DNA of 64,000 nucleotides. Origin: JAAZHD01 sp012510895 (GTDB taxonomy: Bacteria > Bacillota > Clostridia > Caldicoprobacterales > DTU083). The DNA lies in assembly GCA_050951465.1 (NCBI GenBank), contig JBMNJC010000015.1, positions 1 through 64,000 of the forward strand. Direction: 5' to 3'. Below the pieces are notes generated by a model. The model made no database searches. It was not told the DNA's origin and saw only the letters and a list, made by a program, of their open reading frames with translations. Made by a program: the position numbers and the translations under genes. Each line of letters opens with the position of its first letter. The first letter of the stretch is position 1. Positions 8,493 through 17,659 of the stretch are shown here, one piece after another.

Positions 8493-9443
8493 ATGATCAT
8501 ATTAAAAGGTGTATATACATATAATATTCCTGATACAATTACTAAGGGCATAGAAGGAGTCAGGCTTTTTCCCATATCTGAAAATCTTGCGCCTGATGAA
8601 TTTCCTGATCCTGAGTCCGTTACACTTTTGATAGCAAGGCAGGGTGCAGTAAACAGGCTGCTTAAGATATTCCCTAATATAAAGTGGCTGCAGCTTTTAA
8701 ATGCAGGTTATGAAAAAGTTGATTTAGAGCTGCTAAAAAGGCGAAATATCATCTTTACCAATGCAAGCAGCGTATACTGCAAAACCATAGCAGAAGACGT
8801 TATTGCCAAAATGCTGATTCTTGCCCGAAATTATCCTGTCCATTTTGAGCAGCAGAGGCAGAGTTTATGGCCGGATGACAGCATGCTGCCGAATATGAAT
8901 ATAGATCTGGAAGGCAAGACAGTTGGAATTCTGGGTGCAGGGAATATAGGCCGGGAGATCGCAGTTCGCGCTCAGGCCTTCGGCATGACTGTTATAGGAT
9001 ACGATCCTTATGTAACATCTCAAGCAGGGTTCAATAAGATATACAACAGATACCCGGAGCTGGAACAGGTATTGAAAATGAGCGATTTTTTAATTACCTG
9101 TCTCCCTGTAACGGATGAAACAAGGGACATTATGAATGAAGAAAAGTTTAAGATGATGAAAAGAAGTGCCTTTTTTATTAACGTGGCAAGAGGTGAAATA
9201 GTAAACGAAAACCATCTGATTGAGGCTTTGAATAAAGGGTATATAAAAGGAGCATATATTGATGTATGCAAGGAGGAGCCCCTGCCTCCGGCCAGCCCTA
9301 TGTGGAGGACAAAAAATCTGTATATTACACCTCACCGGGCAGCCTATGGCGATTTGATGCAGAAACGAATGGCAGGCCTTATAGAGAGGAACATCCATCA
9401 TTACCTGAAAAATGAACCTTTGGAAAACCTGGTTCATTTGTAA
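8493..9443 (+). CDS. D-isomer-specific 2-hydroxyacid dehydrogenase
   Basis: A 316-residue NAD(P)-dependent dehydrogenase that interconverts 2-keto acids and D-2-hydroxy acids. It has the split catalytic domain, the dinucleotide motif GILGAGNIGREIA (about residue 148), the catalytic Arg in VARGEIVNE (about 233), the Glu in CKEEPLP (about 262) and the His in TPHRAAYG (about 281). Starts 19 bases after the aldolase gene, which suggests that the aldolase product (a keto acid) is reduced by this enzyme; that link is inference. Could equally act on glyoxylate or hydroxypyruvate. Confidence 0.88.
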   Translation: MIILKGVYTYNIPDTITKGIEGVRLFPISENLAPDEFPDPESVTLLIARQGAVNRLLKIFPNIKWLQLLNAGYEKVDLELLKRRNIIFTNASSVYCKTIAEDVIAKMLILARNYPVHFEQQRQSLWPDDSMLPNMNIDLEGKTVGILGAGNIGREIAVRAQAFGMTVIGYDPYVTSQAGFNKIYNRYPELEQVLKMSDFLITCLPVTDETRDIMNEEKFKMMKRSAFFINVARGEIVNENHLIEALNKGYIKGAYIDVCKEEPLPPASPMWRTKNLYITPHRAAYGDLMQKRMAGLIERNIHHYLKNEPLENLVHL

Positions 9444-9528
9444 AATATCAGGAATCGACAGCATTATATCCTTTTTAGGCTATTTTTCAACTTTTTTCTG
9501 CAAATTTGCCTTCTTCTGGAATCTTTCA

Positions 9529-9557
9529 TTGAGTCAGGGATTAGGTTATGTTATAAT
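9529..9557 (+). promoter_or_regulatory. Sigma-A type promoter for the nucleotide-sugar dehydratase gene
   Basis: TTGAGT at 9529-9534, 17-base spacer, perfect TATAAT at 9552-9557, about 60 bases before the start codon at 9619. It starts a new transcript after the 2-hydroxyacid dehydrogenase gene. Confidence 0.7.
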
Positions 9558-9618
9558 GGTACAAGTATACAAAAAAGATTGGTGCAAATAAGGCTGTGCA
9601 GCGAAAGGAGAGGATATA

Positions 9619-11502
9619 ATGCAAGCTTCTATACGTAAGCTGACTTTGGTAATGCTGGATGTATTCCTGCTGACAGTGGCCTTATACCTGGCTATTGCCA
9701 CTAAATTCGGCGTAAAGCTGACAAAATACTATCTTAGTGAGTGGTTTTTCTTGTGGGGTTCACTGGTTGTTGTGAGCCTTGCATGCAATGTTGCTTTTAA
9801 ACTGTACCGAAGTTTATGGGTATATGCAAGCATAGATGAATTGCTGTATATTCTGTCGTCCGGATTTGCAACCGGTGTATTGTTTTTCGGCGTTACAAAA
9901 CTCATGCAGATTGATGTAGCATACAGCGTTTACTTCCTGATTGTTGTATATAATACCATATTTCTCTGTTTCAGCCGTCTGGCCTACCGGCTGATGAGGA
10001 TGTTATCAGCCTCGGCCCTCTATAAATCAGGGCAGGATGTGAAAAAGGTACTGATTATAGGCGCAGGTTATACCGGAGTAGCAGTGCTGAAAGAACTGAG
10101 AAGGCATCCGGAACTGGGGCTTAAACCTGTTGCTTTCCTGGATGACGATGTGAATAAGCATGGCTCTCAGATTATGGGTGTAAAGGTATACGGGTGCCGT
10201 CATAAAATAGAGGCAGTGGTAAATAAACTTGGCATTGACGAAATAATAGTTGCCATACCTTCTGCACCGCGGAAGGTTATTTCAGCAATACTGAATGACT
10301 GTAAGAAGACCAAATGCAAGCTCAAGATACTTCCGTCCATGTATAAGCTTATCAATGAAGATATAACCATCAGCAATATACGTGATGTGCAGATTGAAGA
10401 CCTCCTGGGCAGAGATCCGGTTACCCTGGACATAGAAGGGATCGGCGGTTATCTTAAAGATCAGGTGGTATTGGTAACAGGCGGCGGAGGTTCCATAGGT
10501 TCAGAGCTCTGCAGGCAGATAGCCAAATTTAATCCCAAACTGCTGCTTATACTGGATATATACGAGAATAATGCTTATGAATTGCAGCAGGAATTGAAAA
10601 AGCATTATCCTGACCTGAACCACAAGGTTTTAATCGCTTCTGTGAGAGATGCTGCCAGAATGGACGCAATATTTGCGGAATACAGACCGTCTGTTGTATT
10701 CCACGCAGCAGCCCATAAGCATGTTCCTTTGATGGAGGATAATCCTCAGGAAGCAATTAAAAACAATGTTTTCGGCACCCTGAATACAGTGGAATGCGCA
10801 GATAAATACGGAGCTAAGAGGTTTGTGCTGATTTCCACGGATAAGGCGGTAAACCCTACCAATATTATGGGGGCAACCAAGCGGATCTGCGAAATGATCA
10901 TTCAGGGAATGGACAGAAAAAGCAAAACGGAGTACGTGGCAGTGCGGTTTGGAAACGTACTCGGCAGCAATGGCAGCGTTATACCGCTCTTCAAGAAACA
11001 GATAGCTGAAGGCGGGCCTGTTACCGTAACCCATCCGGAAATTACCCGTTTCTTTATGACCATACCTGAAGCGGTTCAGCTGGTGCTTGAAGCCGGTTCA
11101 ATGGCACAAGGCGGGGAGATATTTGTTCTGGATATGGGTGAACCGGTCAAGATTGTGGATCTGGCCAAAGACTTAATCAGGTTGTCGGGCCTGGAAGTCG
11201 GTGTTGACATAGATATTAAGTATACGGGTCTGAGGCCGGGAGAAAAGCTTTATGAAGAGCTTCTCATGGCTGAAGAGGGGCTGGCTCCTACCAGACATGA
11301 AAAAATCCGTATTGCCCGGCCTATGGACATAGATATAGATGATCTGAAGAGGGAACTGGAAAAACTTAAGTTCATAGTCTCAGGCCCTAAAGAGGTAATA
11401 ATTGATTTTGTAAAGGAACTGATTCCCACTTATAAAACTGAAAGTGAAATAGCGGCTGCTGCTGATGAGAATAAAGCAGCAGAAAAAGTTAACAAAAAGT
11501 GA
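9619..11502 (+). CDS. Membrane-bound nucleotide-sugar 4,6-dehydratase (CapD/EpsC/PglF family)
   Basis: A 627-residue polysaccharide-biosynthesis enzyme. The first about 115 residues hold four membrane segments. Next comes a CoA-binding-like Rossmann domain (VLIIGAGYTGVAVLKEL, about 144). The catalytic SDR domain begins near 280 with the NAD motif VTGGGGSIGSELC, and continues with VFHAAAHKHVPLME and STDKAVNPTNIMGATK, the modified active site of 4,6-dehydratases of this class. Relatives turn UDP-GlcNAc into a 4-keto-6-deoxy sugar for capsule, exopolysaccharide or glycan linkers. Full length; own promoter upstream and terminator downstream, so it is a single-gene unit. The tail (about 600-627) is low-complexity Ala/Glu/Lys. 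Confidence 0.92.
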   Translation: MQASIRKLTLVMLDVFLLTVALYLAIATKFGVKLTKYYLSEWFFLWGSLVVVSLACNVAFKLYRSLWVYASIDELLYILSSGFATGVLFFGVTKLMQIDVAYSVYFLIVVYNTIFLCFSRLAYRLMRMLSASALYKSGQDVKKVLIIGAGYTGVAVLKELRRHPELGLKPVAFLDDDVNKHGSQIMGVKVYGCRHKIEAVVNKLGIDEIIVAIPSAPRKVISAILNDCKKTKCKLKILPSMYKLINEDITISNIRDVQIEDLLGRDPVTLDIEGIGGYLKDQVVLVTGGGGSIGSELCRQIAKFNPKLLLILDIYENNAYELQQELKKHYPDLNHKVLIASVRDAARMDAIFAEYRPSVVFHAAAHKHVPLMEDNPQEAIKNNVFGTLNTVECADKYGAKRFVLISTDKAVNPTNIMGATKRICEMIIQGMDRKSKTEYVAVRFGNVLGSNGSVIPLFKKQIAEGGPVTVTHPEITRFFMTIPEAVQLVLEAGSMAQGGEIFVLDMGEPVKIVDLAKDLIRLSGLEVGVDIDIKYTGLRPGEKLYEELLMAEEGLAPTRHEKIRIARPMDIDIDDLKRELEKLKFIVSGPKEVIIDFVKELIPTYKTESEIAAAADENKAAEKVNKK

Positions 11503-11519
11503 ATAATATTCAAGAATAA

Positions 11520-11567
11520 AGCCCATTTGACAGCCAGGCATTGATTTGGCTGCTTAATGGGTTTTTT
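11520..11567 (+). terminator. Rho-independent terminator after the dehydratase gene
   Basis: Stem AGCCCATT/AATGGGTT with a second paired block CAGCC/GGCTG inside, followed by six T. It lies 18 bases past the stop codon. Confidence 0.85.
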
Positions 11568-11696
11568 ATATCTGCTCTTTTCTTTTATTTCTGAGTTTCA
11601 TGGAGGAAAAGCAGCAATAAAAAGAGAATACTATTACTGATCTTAGCAAATAAATGTTTTGATTTCACTACATACAGTAATAGAAAGGGGTGCAGT

Positions 11697-12506
11697 ATGT
11701 TTCAATCAGGCTGTTGTATACCCGGTCATTCCTTTATGCCTGAAGGAGTAGGCGAGATATCTGTTTCCGCCTATGAAGTTTTAAAAACAGGCACAAGGAT
11801 AATTATGGATAATGGATTTGATTTTGCCGAAGCGACAGTCGGCCTGATTATGGGCCTTGGAGAAGAGGAACTGGAACTTCTGGCAGGCCGTGAAGGGAAG
11901 CATATAACGGTTTGTAACAGCTTTATTCCGCCCAGCCTTCCTATAGTTCGGGGAGGCGATGATCTTCGGAAATATGTTAACGAATCCATGCGGCGGATGA
12001 AAGTCCTCAGCATTGATACCGTAATATTCGGAAGCGGCACGGCAAGGAGAATTCCAGAGGGAATGAGCAAGGCGGAAGGCATGGAAAAAATAACCGATTT
12101 TCTTAAAATGTGCAGCGAATACGGGGATAAATATGGCATCACGGTGGCCATTGAGCCCTTAAACAGCAGGGAAACCAATGCCATAAACTCTGTTGAAGAA
12201 GGAGCGGAGCTGGCAGAAAAGCTTAAGCTTAAAAATATAAAGCTTCTTGCTGATGCGTTTCATATGGCCCGTGAAAAAGAGCCTGTTTCCATTCTTTCAG
12301 ATATTGCCCATCTTCTGGTACATGTTCATGTTTCCGAGCCTGACAGGGCGTATCCCGGCAAACACTCGGGAGACTATCTGCCGGCCTTTGCCAAAGAACT
12401 AAAAGCCGGTAGATATAAAGGCGGAATTTCCGCAGAATGCAGTTTTGATGATTTTAAGTCTGAGAGCGCTGCAGCAGCAGCTTATATGAGGGAGGTATTC
12501 AAATGA
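11697..12506 (+). CDS. TIM-barrel sugar phosphate isomerase/epimerase (AP endonuclease 2 family)
   Basis: A 269-residue xylose-isomerase-like TIM barrel. Metal-site residues are visible in VAIEPLNSRETN (Glu), KLLADAFHM (Asp, His), LLVHVHVSEPDR (His) and ISAECSF (Glu). Members isomerise or epimerise keto sugars or inositols; the substrate is unknown. Close paralogue of the protein at 28243-29016: both carry FGSG-x-ARR-x-P and EPLN-x-x-ETN-x-IN. AAAGGGGTG precedes the ATG. The stop overlaps the next start by 4 bases (ATGA), so it is translationally coupled to the PmoA-like gene. Confidence 0.85.
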   Translation: MFQSGCCIPGHSFMPEGVGEISVSAYEVLKTGTRIIMDNGFDFAEATVGLIMGLGEEELELLAGREGKHITVCNSFIPPSLPIVRGGDDLRKYVNESMRRMKVLSIDTVIFGSGTARRIPEGMSKAEGMEKITDFLKMCSEYGDKYGITVAIEPLNSRETNAINSVEEGAELAEKLKLKNIKLLADAFHMAREKEPVSILSDIAHLLVHVHVSEPDRAYPGKHSGDYLPAFAKELKAGRYKGGISAECSFDDFKSESAAAAAYMREVFK

Positions 12507-13567
12507 AACTGGAAATAAAAGCCTGCAGGGATTATGCAGAGGAACCGGTATTTATACCGGCCGAAGTCAAAGAAGATATGGTTGTTCGCTCCGCTGTCGC
12601 CGATAACGGTGTCCGGTTCCCGGCCCAGAAGGTGGAAGGCGGAATTGTGGTTATTGCTGAGATGAAAAGGGGAGAAACCTTAACTCTTACTCCGGATTCA
12701 GAGCCGGTTCTGCCTGATATTGAGCTTAAATCCGATGAAGCAAAGAGCAGCCTGGATATAGTTCTGAATAATGAGCTCTTTACTTCCTATGTTTATGACA
12801 AAAAGTTTGCCAAGCCCTACTTGGGTCCCGTTTTAGCCAAGGACGGAACTTCATATACCAGACTGGACTTTGAGACAAAAGAGCATCCGCACCAGAGGTC
12901 TGTTTTTACCGGAGTTGGCGATGTAAACGGCGTGGATTTCTGGAATGAACGGGAGAATTTTGGTTATCAGACCCATCAGGGTTTCTCTGATAAGTTTGCA
13001 GGTCCCGCATGTGCAGGTTTTACAGCCGATATCCTCTGGCATGACAAGGATAAAAAACCCTTTATGGATGAGAAACGCACCTACACCTTCTATAATCAGA
13101 GCAGCAAATGCCGCTATGTAGATATTACCTTCCGGTTTACCGCTTCCTACGGCGAGGTAAAATTCGGACCCACAAAGGAAGCCGGCCCTTTAGGCGTTAG
13201 GATTAATGAGAAACTCAGAGCTGACCGGGGCGGGTATTTTGTCAATTCTTACGGAGCTGAGCTGGAAGAGGAATGCTGGGGCAGGGCTGCATCCTGGTGC
13301 GACTACTATGGAACCATAAATGACCGTTTATACGGCATAGCGGTTTTTGACAATGAGAAGAATGAACGCTATCCCACCACATGGCATATAAGGAATTACG
13401 GTTTGTTTGCAGCTAATAATCTCTTCTTTAAAGGCGGACTTGTAATTCCTGAAGGAGAATCCTTAACCTATCGGTATCGTCTTTGCTTCTATGAAGGAGA
13501 GCATCCAAATATAAGAGACAGATTCATTATTTACGCCTTAATGACTTCGCAGGAAGCTGCTGAGTAA
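12503..13567 (+). CDS. PmoA-like protein (DUF6807)
   Basis: A 354-residue protein resembling the 'PmoA family' (DUF6807) proteins common in sugar-utilisation clusters. They are named for a misannotation and are not methane monooxygenase. Supporting segments are a conserved RLDFETKEHPHQRSVFTGVGDVNGVDFW, a mid FGPTKEAGPLGVRI and a late HIRNYGLFAANN. The fold is probably a beta-sandwich related to galactose-mutarotase-like proteins (inference). Function unknown. Four-base overlap with the isomerase gene indicates a joint role. Confidence 0.72.
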   Translation: MKLEIKACRDYAEEPVFIPAEVKEDMVVRSAVADNGVRFPAQKVEGGIVVIAEMKRGETLTLTPDSEPVLPDIELKSDEAKSSLDIVLNNELFTSYVYDKKFAKPYLGPVLAKDGTSYTRLDFETKEHPHQRSVFTGVGDVNGVDFWNERENFGYQTHQGFSDKFAGPACAGFTADILWHDKDKKPFMDEKRTYTFYNQSSKCRYVDITFRFTASYGEVKFGPTKEAGPLGVRINEKLRADRGGYFVNSYGAELEEECWGRAASWCDYYGTINDRLYGIAVFDNEKNERYPTTWHIRNYGLFAANNLFFKGGLVIPEGESLTYRYRLCFYEGEHPNIRDRFIIYALMTSQEAAE

Positions 13568-13676
13568 TTTTCTGCCGGGTAAAAATCCATCTATGTTTAA
13601 TACCGCCTGGTGGCCTGTAAAAGGTACCGGGCGGTTATTTAGGTTATATAACAATTGTGGAAGGAAGGGATTTCAT

Positions 13677-14771
13677 ATGAAACTGATATTGGCAGGTGAC
13701 TTGGTGCCTACGGAAAATACCAGACCCTATTTTGAACGCAAGGATATTAAGACTCTGTTCGGAGATGTTCCTAAGGTTTTCAAGGATGCGGACAGGGTAA
13801 TTGTCAATCTGGAATGCGCCCTTACAACAAGCGAGAAAGCCATCAAAAAGTTTGGTCCCAACCTTAAGGCACCCCCCGTTTGTGCGGAGGTTTTAGCTGA
13901 AGCCGGAATTACGGACTGCGGGCTGAGCAACAACCACACCCTGGACTTTGGAGAAGAAGGACTTAGAGATACCATGGAGCATCTCAACCGGAACGGTATT
14001 CAGTACACAGGGGTGGGTGAAAACGACACAGATTCCCGACGCCCCCACATAATGGAGATTCAGGGCAAAACCATAAGCCTTATTACGGTTTGTGAGCATG
14101 AGTATACCTATGCCCTTCCCGACCGGATGGGTGCCAATCCCTATGATCCCTATCTGACCATGGAAGATATCCGGGAGGCAAAGGCAAAGTCTGATTATGT
14201 CATTGTTATGTACCATGGAGGCAAGGAATACTGCAGATATCCGTCTCCCCGTCTGAGGCGCCTGTGCCAGGCAATGGCCAAAAACGGTGCCGATGTGGTT
14301 CTCTGCCAGCACAGCCACTGCATAGGATGCTATGAGGAATTTGATGGTTCTCACTTATTATACGGACAGGGCAATTTTCATTTTGTGGGCTACATAGACA
14401 AGGAAGGATGGAATGAGGGATTTATCGTAGAACTTGATATTGATGATAAACTTAATATTTCCTTTATACCTGTTACAGCCAACAAAAACTTCACAGGGAT
14501 AGAGCTGGCAAAAGGCAGCGAAAAGGAAAGGATATTGGCAGGGTTTGAGGAAAGAAACAAGCATCTGCATTCAGATAAATGGCTCAGGGGCTGGGAAGAA
14601 TTCTGCGAAAGCGTGAGGGAGCAGTATATTTCAGCCATTGCCAAAGCTTATGTCGACATGAATGATGAGCGCAGCAATCATCACTTTGCACATTACCTGG
14701 ACTGCGAAGCCCATACCGATGTCTGGCGGACCCTGTGCAAAACCTGGCATCATGAAAGGCAGTTTTCTTAA
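13677..14771 (+). CDS. CapA-like metallophosphatase (PGA_cap family)
   Basis: A 364-residue protein with the calcineurin-like fold of the CapA/PgsA group. Metal-binding motifs are intact: ILAGDLVPTEN (Asp), VNLECALT (Asn-x-Glu), LSNNHTLDFGEEG (Asn-His), VMYHGGKEY (His) and CQHSHCIGCYE plus LLYGQGNFHF. Unlike capsule-anchoring CapA proteins it has no membrane segment or signal peptide, so it should be cytoplasmic. The ATG at 13677 has GAAGGAAGGG upstream; the longer frame from 13593 has none. Its stop is one base from the JetD start, so it may be cotranscribed with the Wadjet genes. Substrate unknown. Confidence 0.82.
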   Translation: MKLILAGDLVPTENTRPYFERKDIKTLFGDVPKVFKDADRVIVNLECALTTSEKAIKKFGPNLKAPPVCAEVLAEAGITDCGLSNNHTLDFGEEGLRDTMEHLNRNGIQYTGVGENDTDSRRPHIMEIQGKTISLITVCEHEYTYALPDRMGANPYDPYLTMEDIREAKAKSDYVIVMYHGGKEYCRYPSPRLRRLCQAMAKNGADVVLCQHSHCIGCYEEFDGSHLLYGQGNFHFVGYIDKEGWNEGFIVELDIDDKLNISFIPVTANKNFTGIELAKGSEKERILAGFEERNKHLHSDKWLRGWEEFCESVREQYISAIAKAYVDMNDERSNHHFAHYLDCEAHTDVWRTLCKTWHHERQFS

Positions 14772-14772
14772 A

Positions 14773-15855
14773 ATGGATACTCTTTATCAAAAGATGGCAG
14801 CCGCCATAGAAAATCACCCCAGGCAAAGGATAGAACTAGGTGAGCTCTATGATATGATGGAAAAGGCCCTTACGGATGAGGATCTAAATATCATATCCCT
14901 GGATTTTGAAATGAAATTTGAGCAGCTGATCCAGGAGCTTATAAAAAGCGGCCTTCTTGAACCCCTTAAAACATTAAAGCCAAATAATCGAGGCCTGTAT
15001 CCCAGGTATAAAAGGGTTATGGCCTTTAAAGATAACGACAGGATAAAATCCGAGATTATCGCCTCAATCGGCCGACCCATGGACGTAAGCTATTATCTTT
15101 CCCATCCCGAAGATTACCTTAAGGACAGGAAATATATAAATCTGCTGTCTGATTTTTTTAGTAAAAGGTCCGGGTCATCGTGGGTGACCGTTAATGAACG
15201 TTCATATGAAATTTTTGGCGATGAAAAATTTTTACGTGGGGATGAGCGCACCAGAAGCCGGGGCGAAACAATTTTACGGAGACTTGGTTTGACCTATGAG
15301 GACATATGCTGCAAGCCGACACTGGAACCCTTTTTCTGCTTTGTAAAGGCCGGGCCGGCTGCCGGGAAGCATCGGAAGGTATATATTATTGAAAACAAGG
15401 ATACATTCTGGTCCTTCAAGGATACAGCATTTCAGACTGAGTCAGATATTGATGTTGATATGGTGATATACGGTGAAGGCAGAAAGATCATAAGCAGCTT
15501 TCAGTTTGTAAGTGAATACAGCCTAAATGAAGAAGATGATTACTATTATTTTGGAGATCTGGATCCGGAAGGTATAAATATATACGGGGAACTGGCAGGA
15601 CACTACAGCACCTGCAAGATCATTCCTTATACAGAGGGATACATACAACTGTTAGCAGCAGCAGAGGGCAGGGAAATTAAAAAGGTTCCGAAAAATCAGA
15701 GACTGGATCAGGATTCCTTTTATGCATTTATCAGGCATTTTTCTTCAGAACATGGGCAAAGGATTAAAAAAATACTTGATAGCGGCGGCTATATTCCTCA
15801 GGAGGCCTTTTCGGCAGAAAAGATGAGGGAGTGCTTTTTTGCGGGAAAGCGGTGA
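14773..15855 (+). CDS. jetD: Wadjet system nuclease subunit JetD (Toprim, DUF3322/DUF2220-like)
   Basis: A 360-residue protein and the likely DNA-cutting subunit of the Wadjet anti-plasmid complex. The N-terminal half contains winged-helix-like segments. The C-terminal half is a Toprim domain: the catalytic Glu in VYIIENKDTFWSF (about residue 215) and the metal-binding Asp pair in YYYFGDLDPEGINIYGEL (about 262). These are the residues used by topoisomerase VI-like nucleases to cut DNA. The start at 14773 follows the CapA-like gene's stop by one base; an in-frame ATG at 14752 is possible. Followed by JetA, JetB and JetC genes on the same strand. Confidence 0.85.
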   Translation: MDTLYQKMAAAIENHPRQRIELGELYDMMEKALTDEDLNIISLDFEMKFEQLIQELIKSGLLEPLKTLKPNNRGLYPRYKRVMAFKDNDRIKSEIIASIGRPMDVSYYLSHPEDYLKDRKYINLLSDFFSKRSGSSWVTVNERSYEIFGDEKFLRGDERTRSRGETILRRLGLTYEDICCKPTLEPFFCFVKAGPAAGKHRKVYIIENKDTFWSFKDTAFQTESDIDVDMVIYGEGRKIISSFQFVSEYSLNEEDDYYYFGDLDPEGINIYGELAGHYSTCKIIPYTEGYIQLLAAAEGREIKKVPKNQRLDQDSFYAFIRHFSSEHGQRIKKILDSGGYIPQEAFSAEKMRECFFAGKR

Positions 15856-15937
15856 AGGTAAAAGTATATAAGAATATGCCTTATTGCAGCGGAAAATGGT
15901 TTTATCGAGGGATAATTGGATAAACAATAGAAACGAG

Positions 15938-17659
15938 ATGACAGGCGCTATGATGGATAGAGTGAATTATGATCTTTCTTTATTTAAGGATCAGGATCTG
16001 TATCTGGAAGAGTTATATGATGACTATGAAGACATAAACCAGGCGGTCATAAGGAATTTCAGATCAGAACTGGATCAGCGTATGGAAGAAATGAAGGTGT
16101 TTTCTCCCTACATGGAAATATTAAGACGAAATCGCAATAAGGAGGGGGAGGAATACCCCATTCCTGAATTATGCATGGCTGTTTTGACCTTTCTCTTATA
16201 TGAAGGCAGGCTGAAATTCAAGGGTCTTCTTTTAAGCGAGATCCAGGAATTTCTGATTAAAACTGTTGAAAAGCTGATGTCAAAAACCTTGTCTAAGGAA
16301 GAAGGACTGAGTTTAACCGGAGAAGTTCTGGATGAACTTCAGAATAACGGCGCCAACTTTATTGTGAGATACTATAGCTTTGAGCAGGAAAGATACAGGG
16401 AAAAACATATTAAGCTTATTGAGATGAAGCTTTCTGATGACGACGGGAAGCTCTATTATTATATAACAAAAGAAGGCCTGGACTTCTACATGAAAACTAA
16501 GGAGTTCCCTGAGGAAAGCCAGATTACCGTTAATCTCCTGCTTTTTAAGATGCAGCTGGAAAAGGGAGCCTTTCAATATGCCTATGATACAATCAGGCGG
16601 CTGAATATGGAGGTTCAGCGGAAACTTGAGCGGAAGGAATATATTCTGGGCCTTCTCATGGCCGGGGGAAGGGAAGGTTATTCAGCGTACAGGGAATACC
16701 ATGAAAACACCATACTTCAGTTTCAGGAGGAAAGAGAGCTCTTTCAGCAGTCGAGAAATATGCTTCAGGACATATTTGAGGATCTGAATACCAAGCTTAT
16801 TCACAATACCATTACGGATAAGGAAATAAGGGCTTTTCAGATGGTCAAAAGGATAGAACAGGAAATGAGAAAGGCCCTGATAAGCCATGAAACCCTGCTG
16901 AAAGAGGCTGCAAATCTGGTAAAAGAGTATGATGAGATCCTGGAAATGAGAAGGCGGACCGTATTTACCGAACGGTTCAACTTCAGCGCTGAGTTTGAAA
17001 AAATTGTCGAAAAGGATCTGCCCCCTGAGAAGCTGAAATATTTGTGGGAGCCCTTAAGCAAACCCTTTATCCGAAAGAGTTTTAATCCTCTCAGAATTTT
17101 TCTTCCGCAAAAGATAACCAGGGAGGAAGACTTGAAGGACAGCAGCTTTGAAGAAGCGGTGGAAAAGGCTCCGGTTGAAACCAGGGATGAAATAGTTCAG
17201 GTCCGGGTGTCACGGAATTTTCTGTTTTATGCTGTAAGTCTGCTTAATAATCTTTTCCTTAAAAACCCGGCCGGACATCATCCGGCTGAGCGGTTCTATG
17301 ATAAAAGGGAGCTTGATCTTGAAAACTGGTGCCGCATTTTAGCCCGTGAACATGGAAGCGAGGCTGTGGCAAACGGCGATTTTATTTCCTTTCTCATAGT
17401 GCTTAACAGGAGGAAGGAAACCGGTTCCAGGACAAAGCAGTATGGTTTAGGCAGCGGGAATGCTGCCGGCATTTTGGAAATGGCGGCAGGGGAAGAGCTT
17501 AAAACCATGGAAGATGTTTTATATGCTGCGGCCAGGAAATGCAATATTCATCGGGAGGGACTGCAGTTGGAAGTGGAATCCCTGGATGACAGAGATATAG
17601 AGATAGGCTGGGGAATAAAGGTGACAAATATGAAGTTTCGGGGAGGAAGGCTTGAATGA
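15938..17659 (+). CDS. jetA: Wadjet system protein JetA (kleisin-like, DUF5716-type)
   Basis: About 573 residues, highly charged and mostly helical, no membrane segment. By position, length and general pattern (MDRVNYDLSLFKDQD near the start, long helical middle, compact C-terminal domain) it is the JetA/MksF-like kleisin that bridges the two SMC heads; the closest family I can name is DUF5716, which marks the type II variant. The start is uncertain: candidates are TTG 15884, ATG 15938, ATG 15950 and ATG 15953, none with a strong ribosome site. The C-terminus overlaps jetB by 4 bases (ATGA), showing translational coupling. Confidence 0.75.
   Translation: MTGAMMDRVNYDLSLFKDQDLYLEELYDDYEDINQAVIRNFRSELDQRMEEMKVFSPYMEILRRNRNKEGEEYPIPELCMAVLTFLLYEGRLKFKGLLLSEIQEFLIKTVEKLMSKTLSKEEGLSLTGEVLDELQNNGANFIVRYYSFEQERYREKHIKLIEMKLSDDDGKLYYYITKEGLDFYMKTKEFPEESQITVNLLLFKMQLEKGAFQYAYDTIRRLNMEVQRKLERKEYILGLLMAGGREGYSAYREYHENTILQFQEERELFQQSRNMLQDIFEDLNTKLIHNTITDKEIRAFQMVKRIEQEMRKALISHETLLKEAANLVKEYDEILEMRRRTVFTERFNFSAEFEKIVEKDLPPEKLKYLWEPLSKPFIRKSFNPLRIFLPQKITREEDLKDSSFEEAVEKAPVETRDEIVQVRVSRNFLFYAVSLLNNLFLKNPAGHHPAERFYDKRELDLENWCRILAREHGSEAVANGDFISFLIVLNRRKETGSRTKQYGLGSGNAAGILEMAAGEELKTMEDVLYAAARKCNIHREGLQLEVESLDDRDIEIGWGIKVTNMKFRGGRLE

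Noticed and set aside
12503..13567. Methane monooxygenase subunit (PmoA)
   Set aside because: The family name is a historical misnomer; the protein is soluble, lies in a sugar operon and has no membrane segments.
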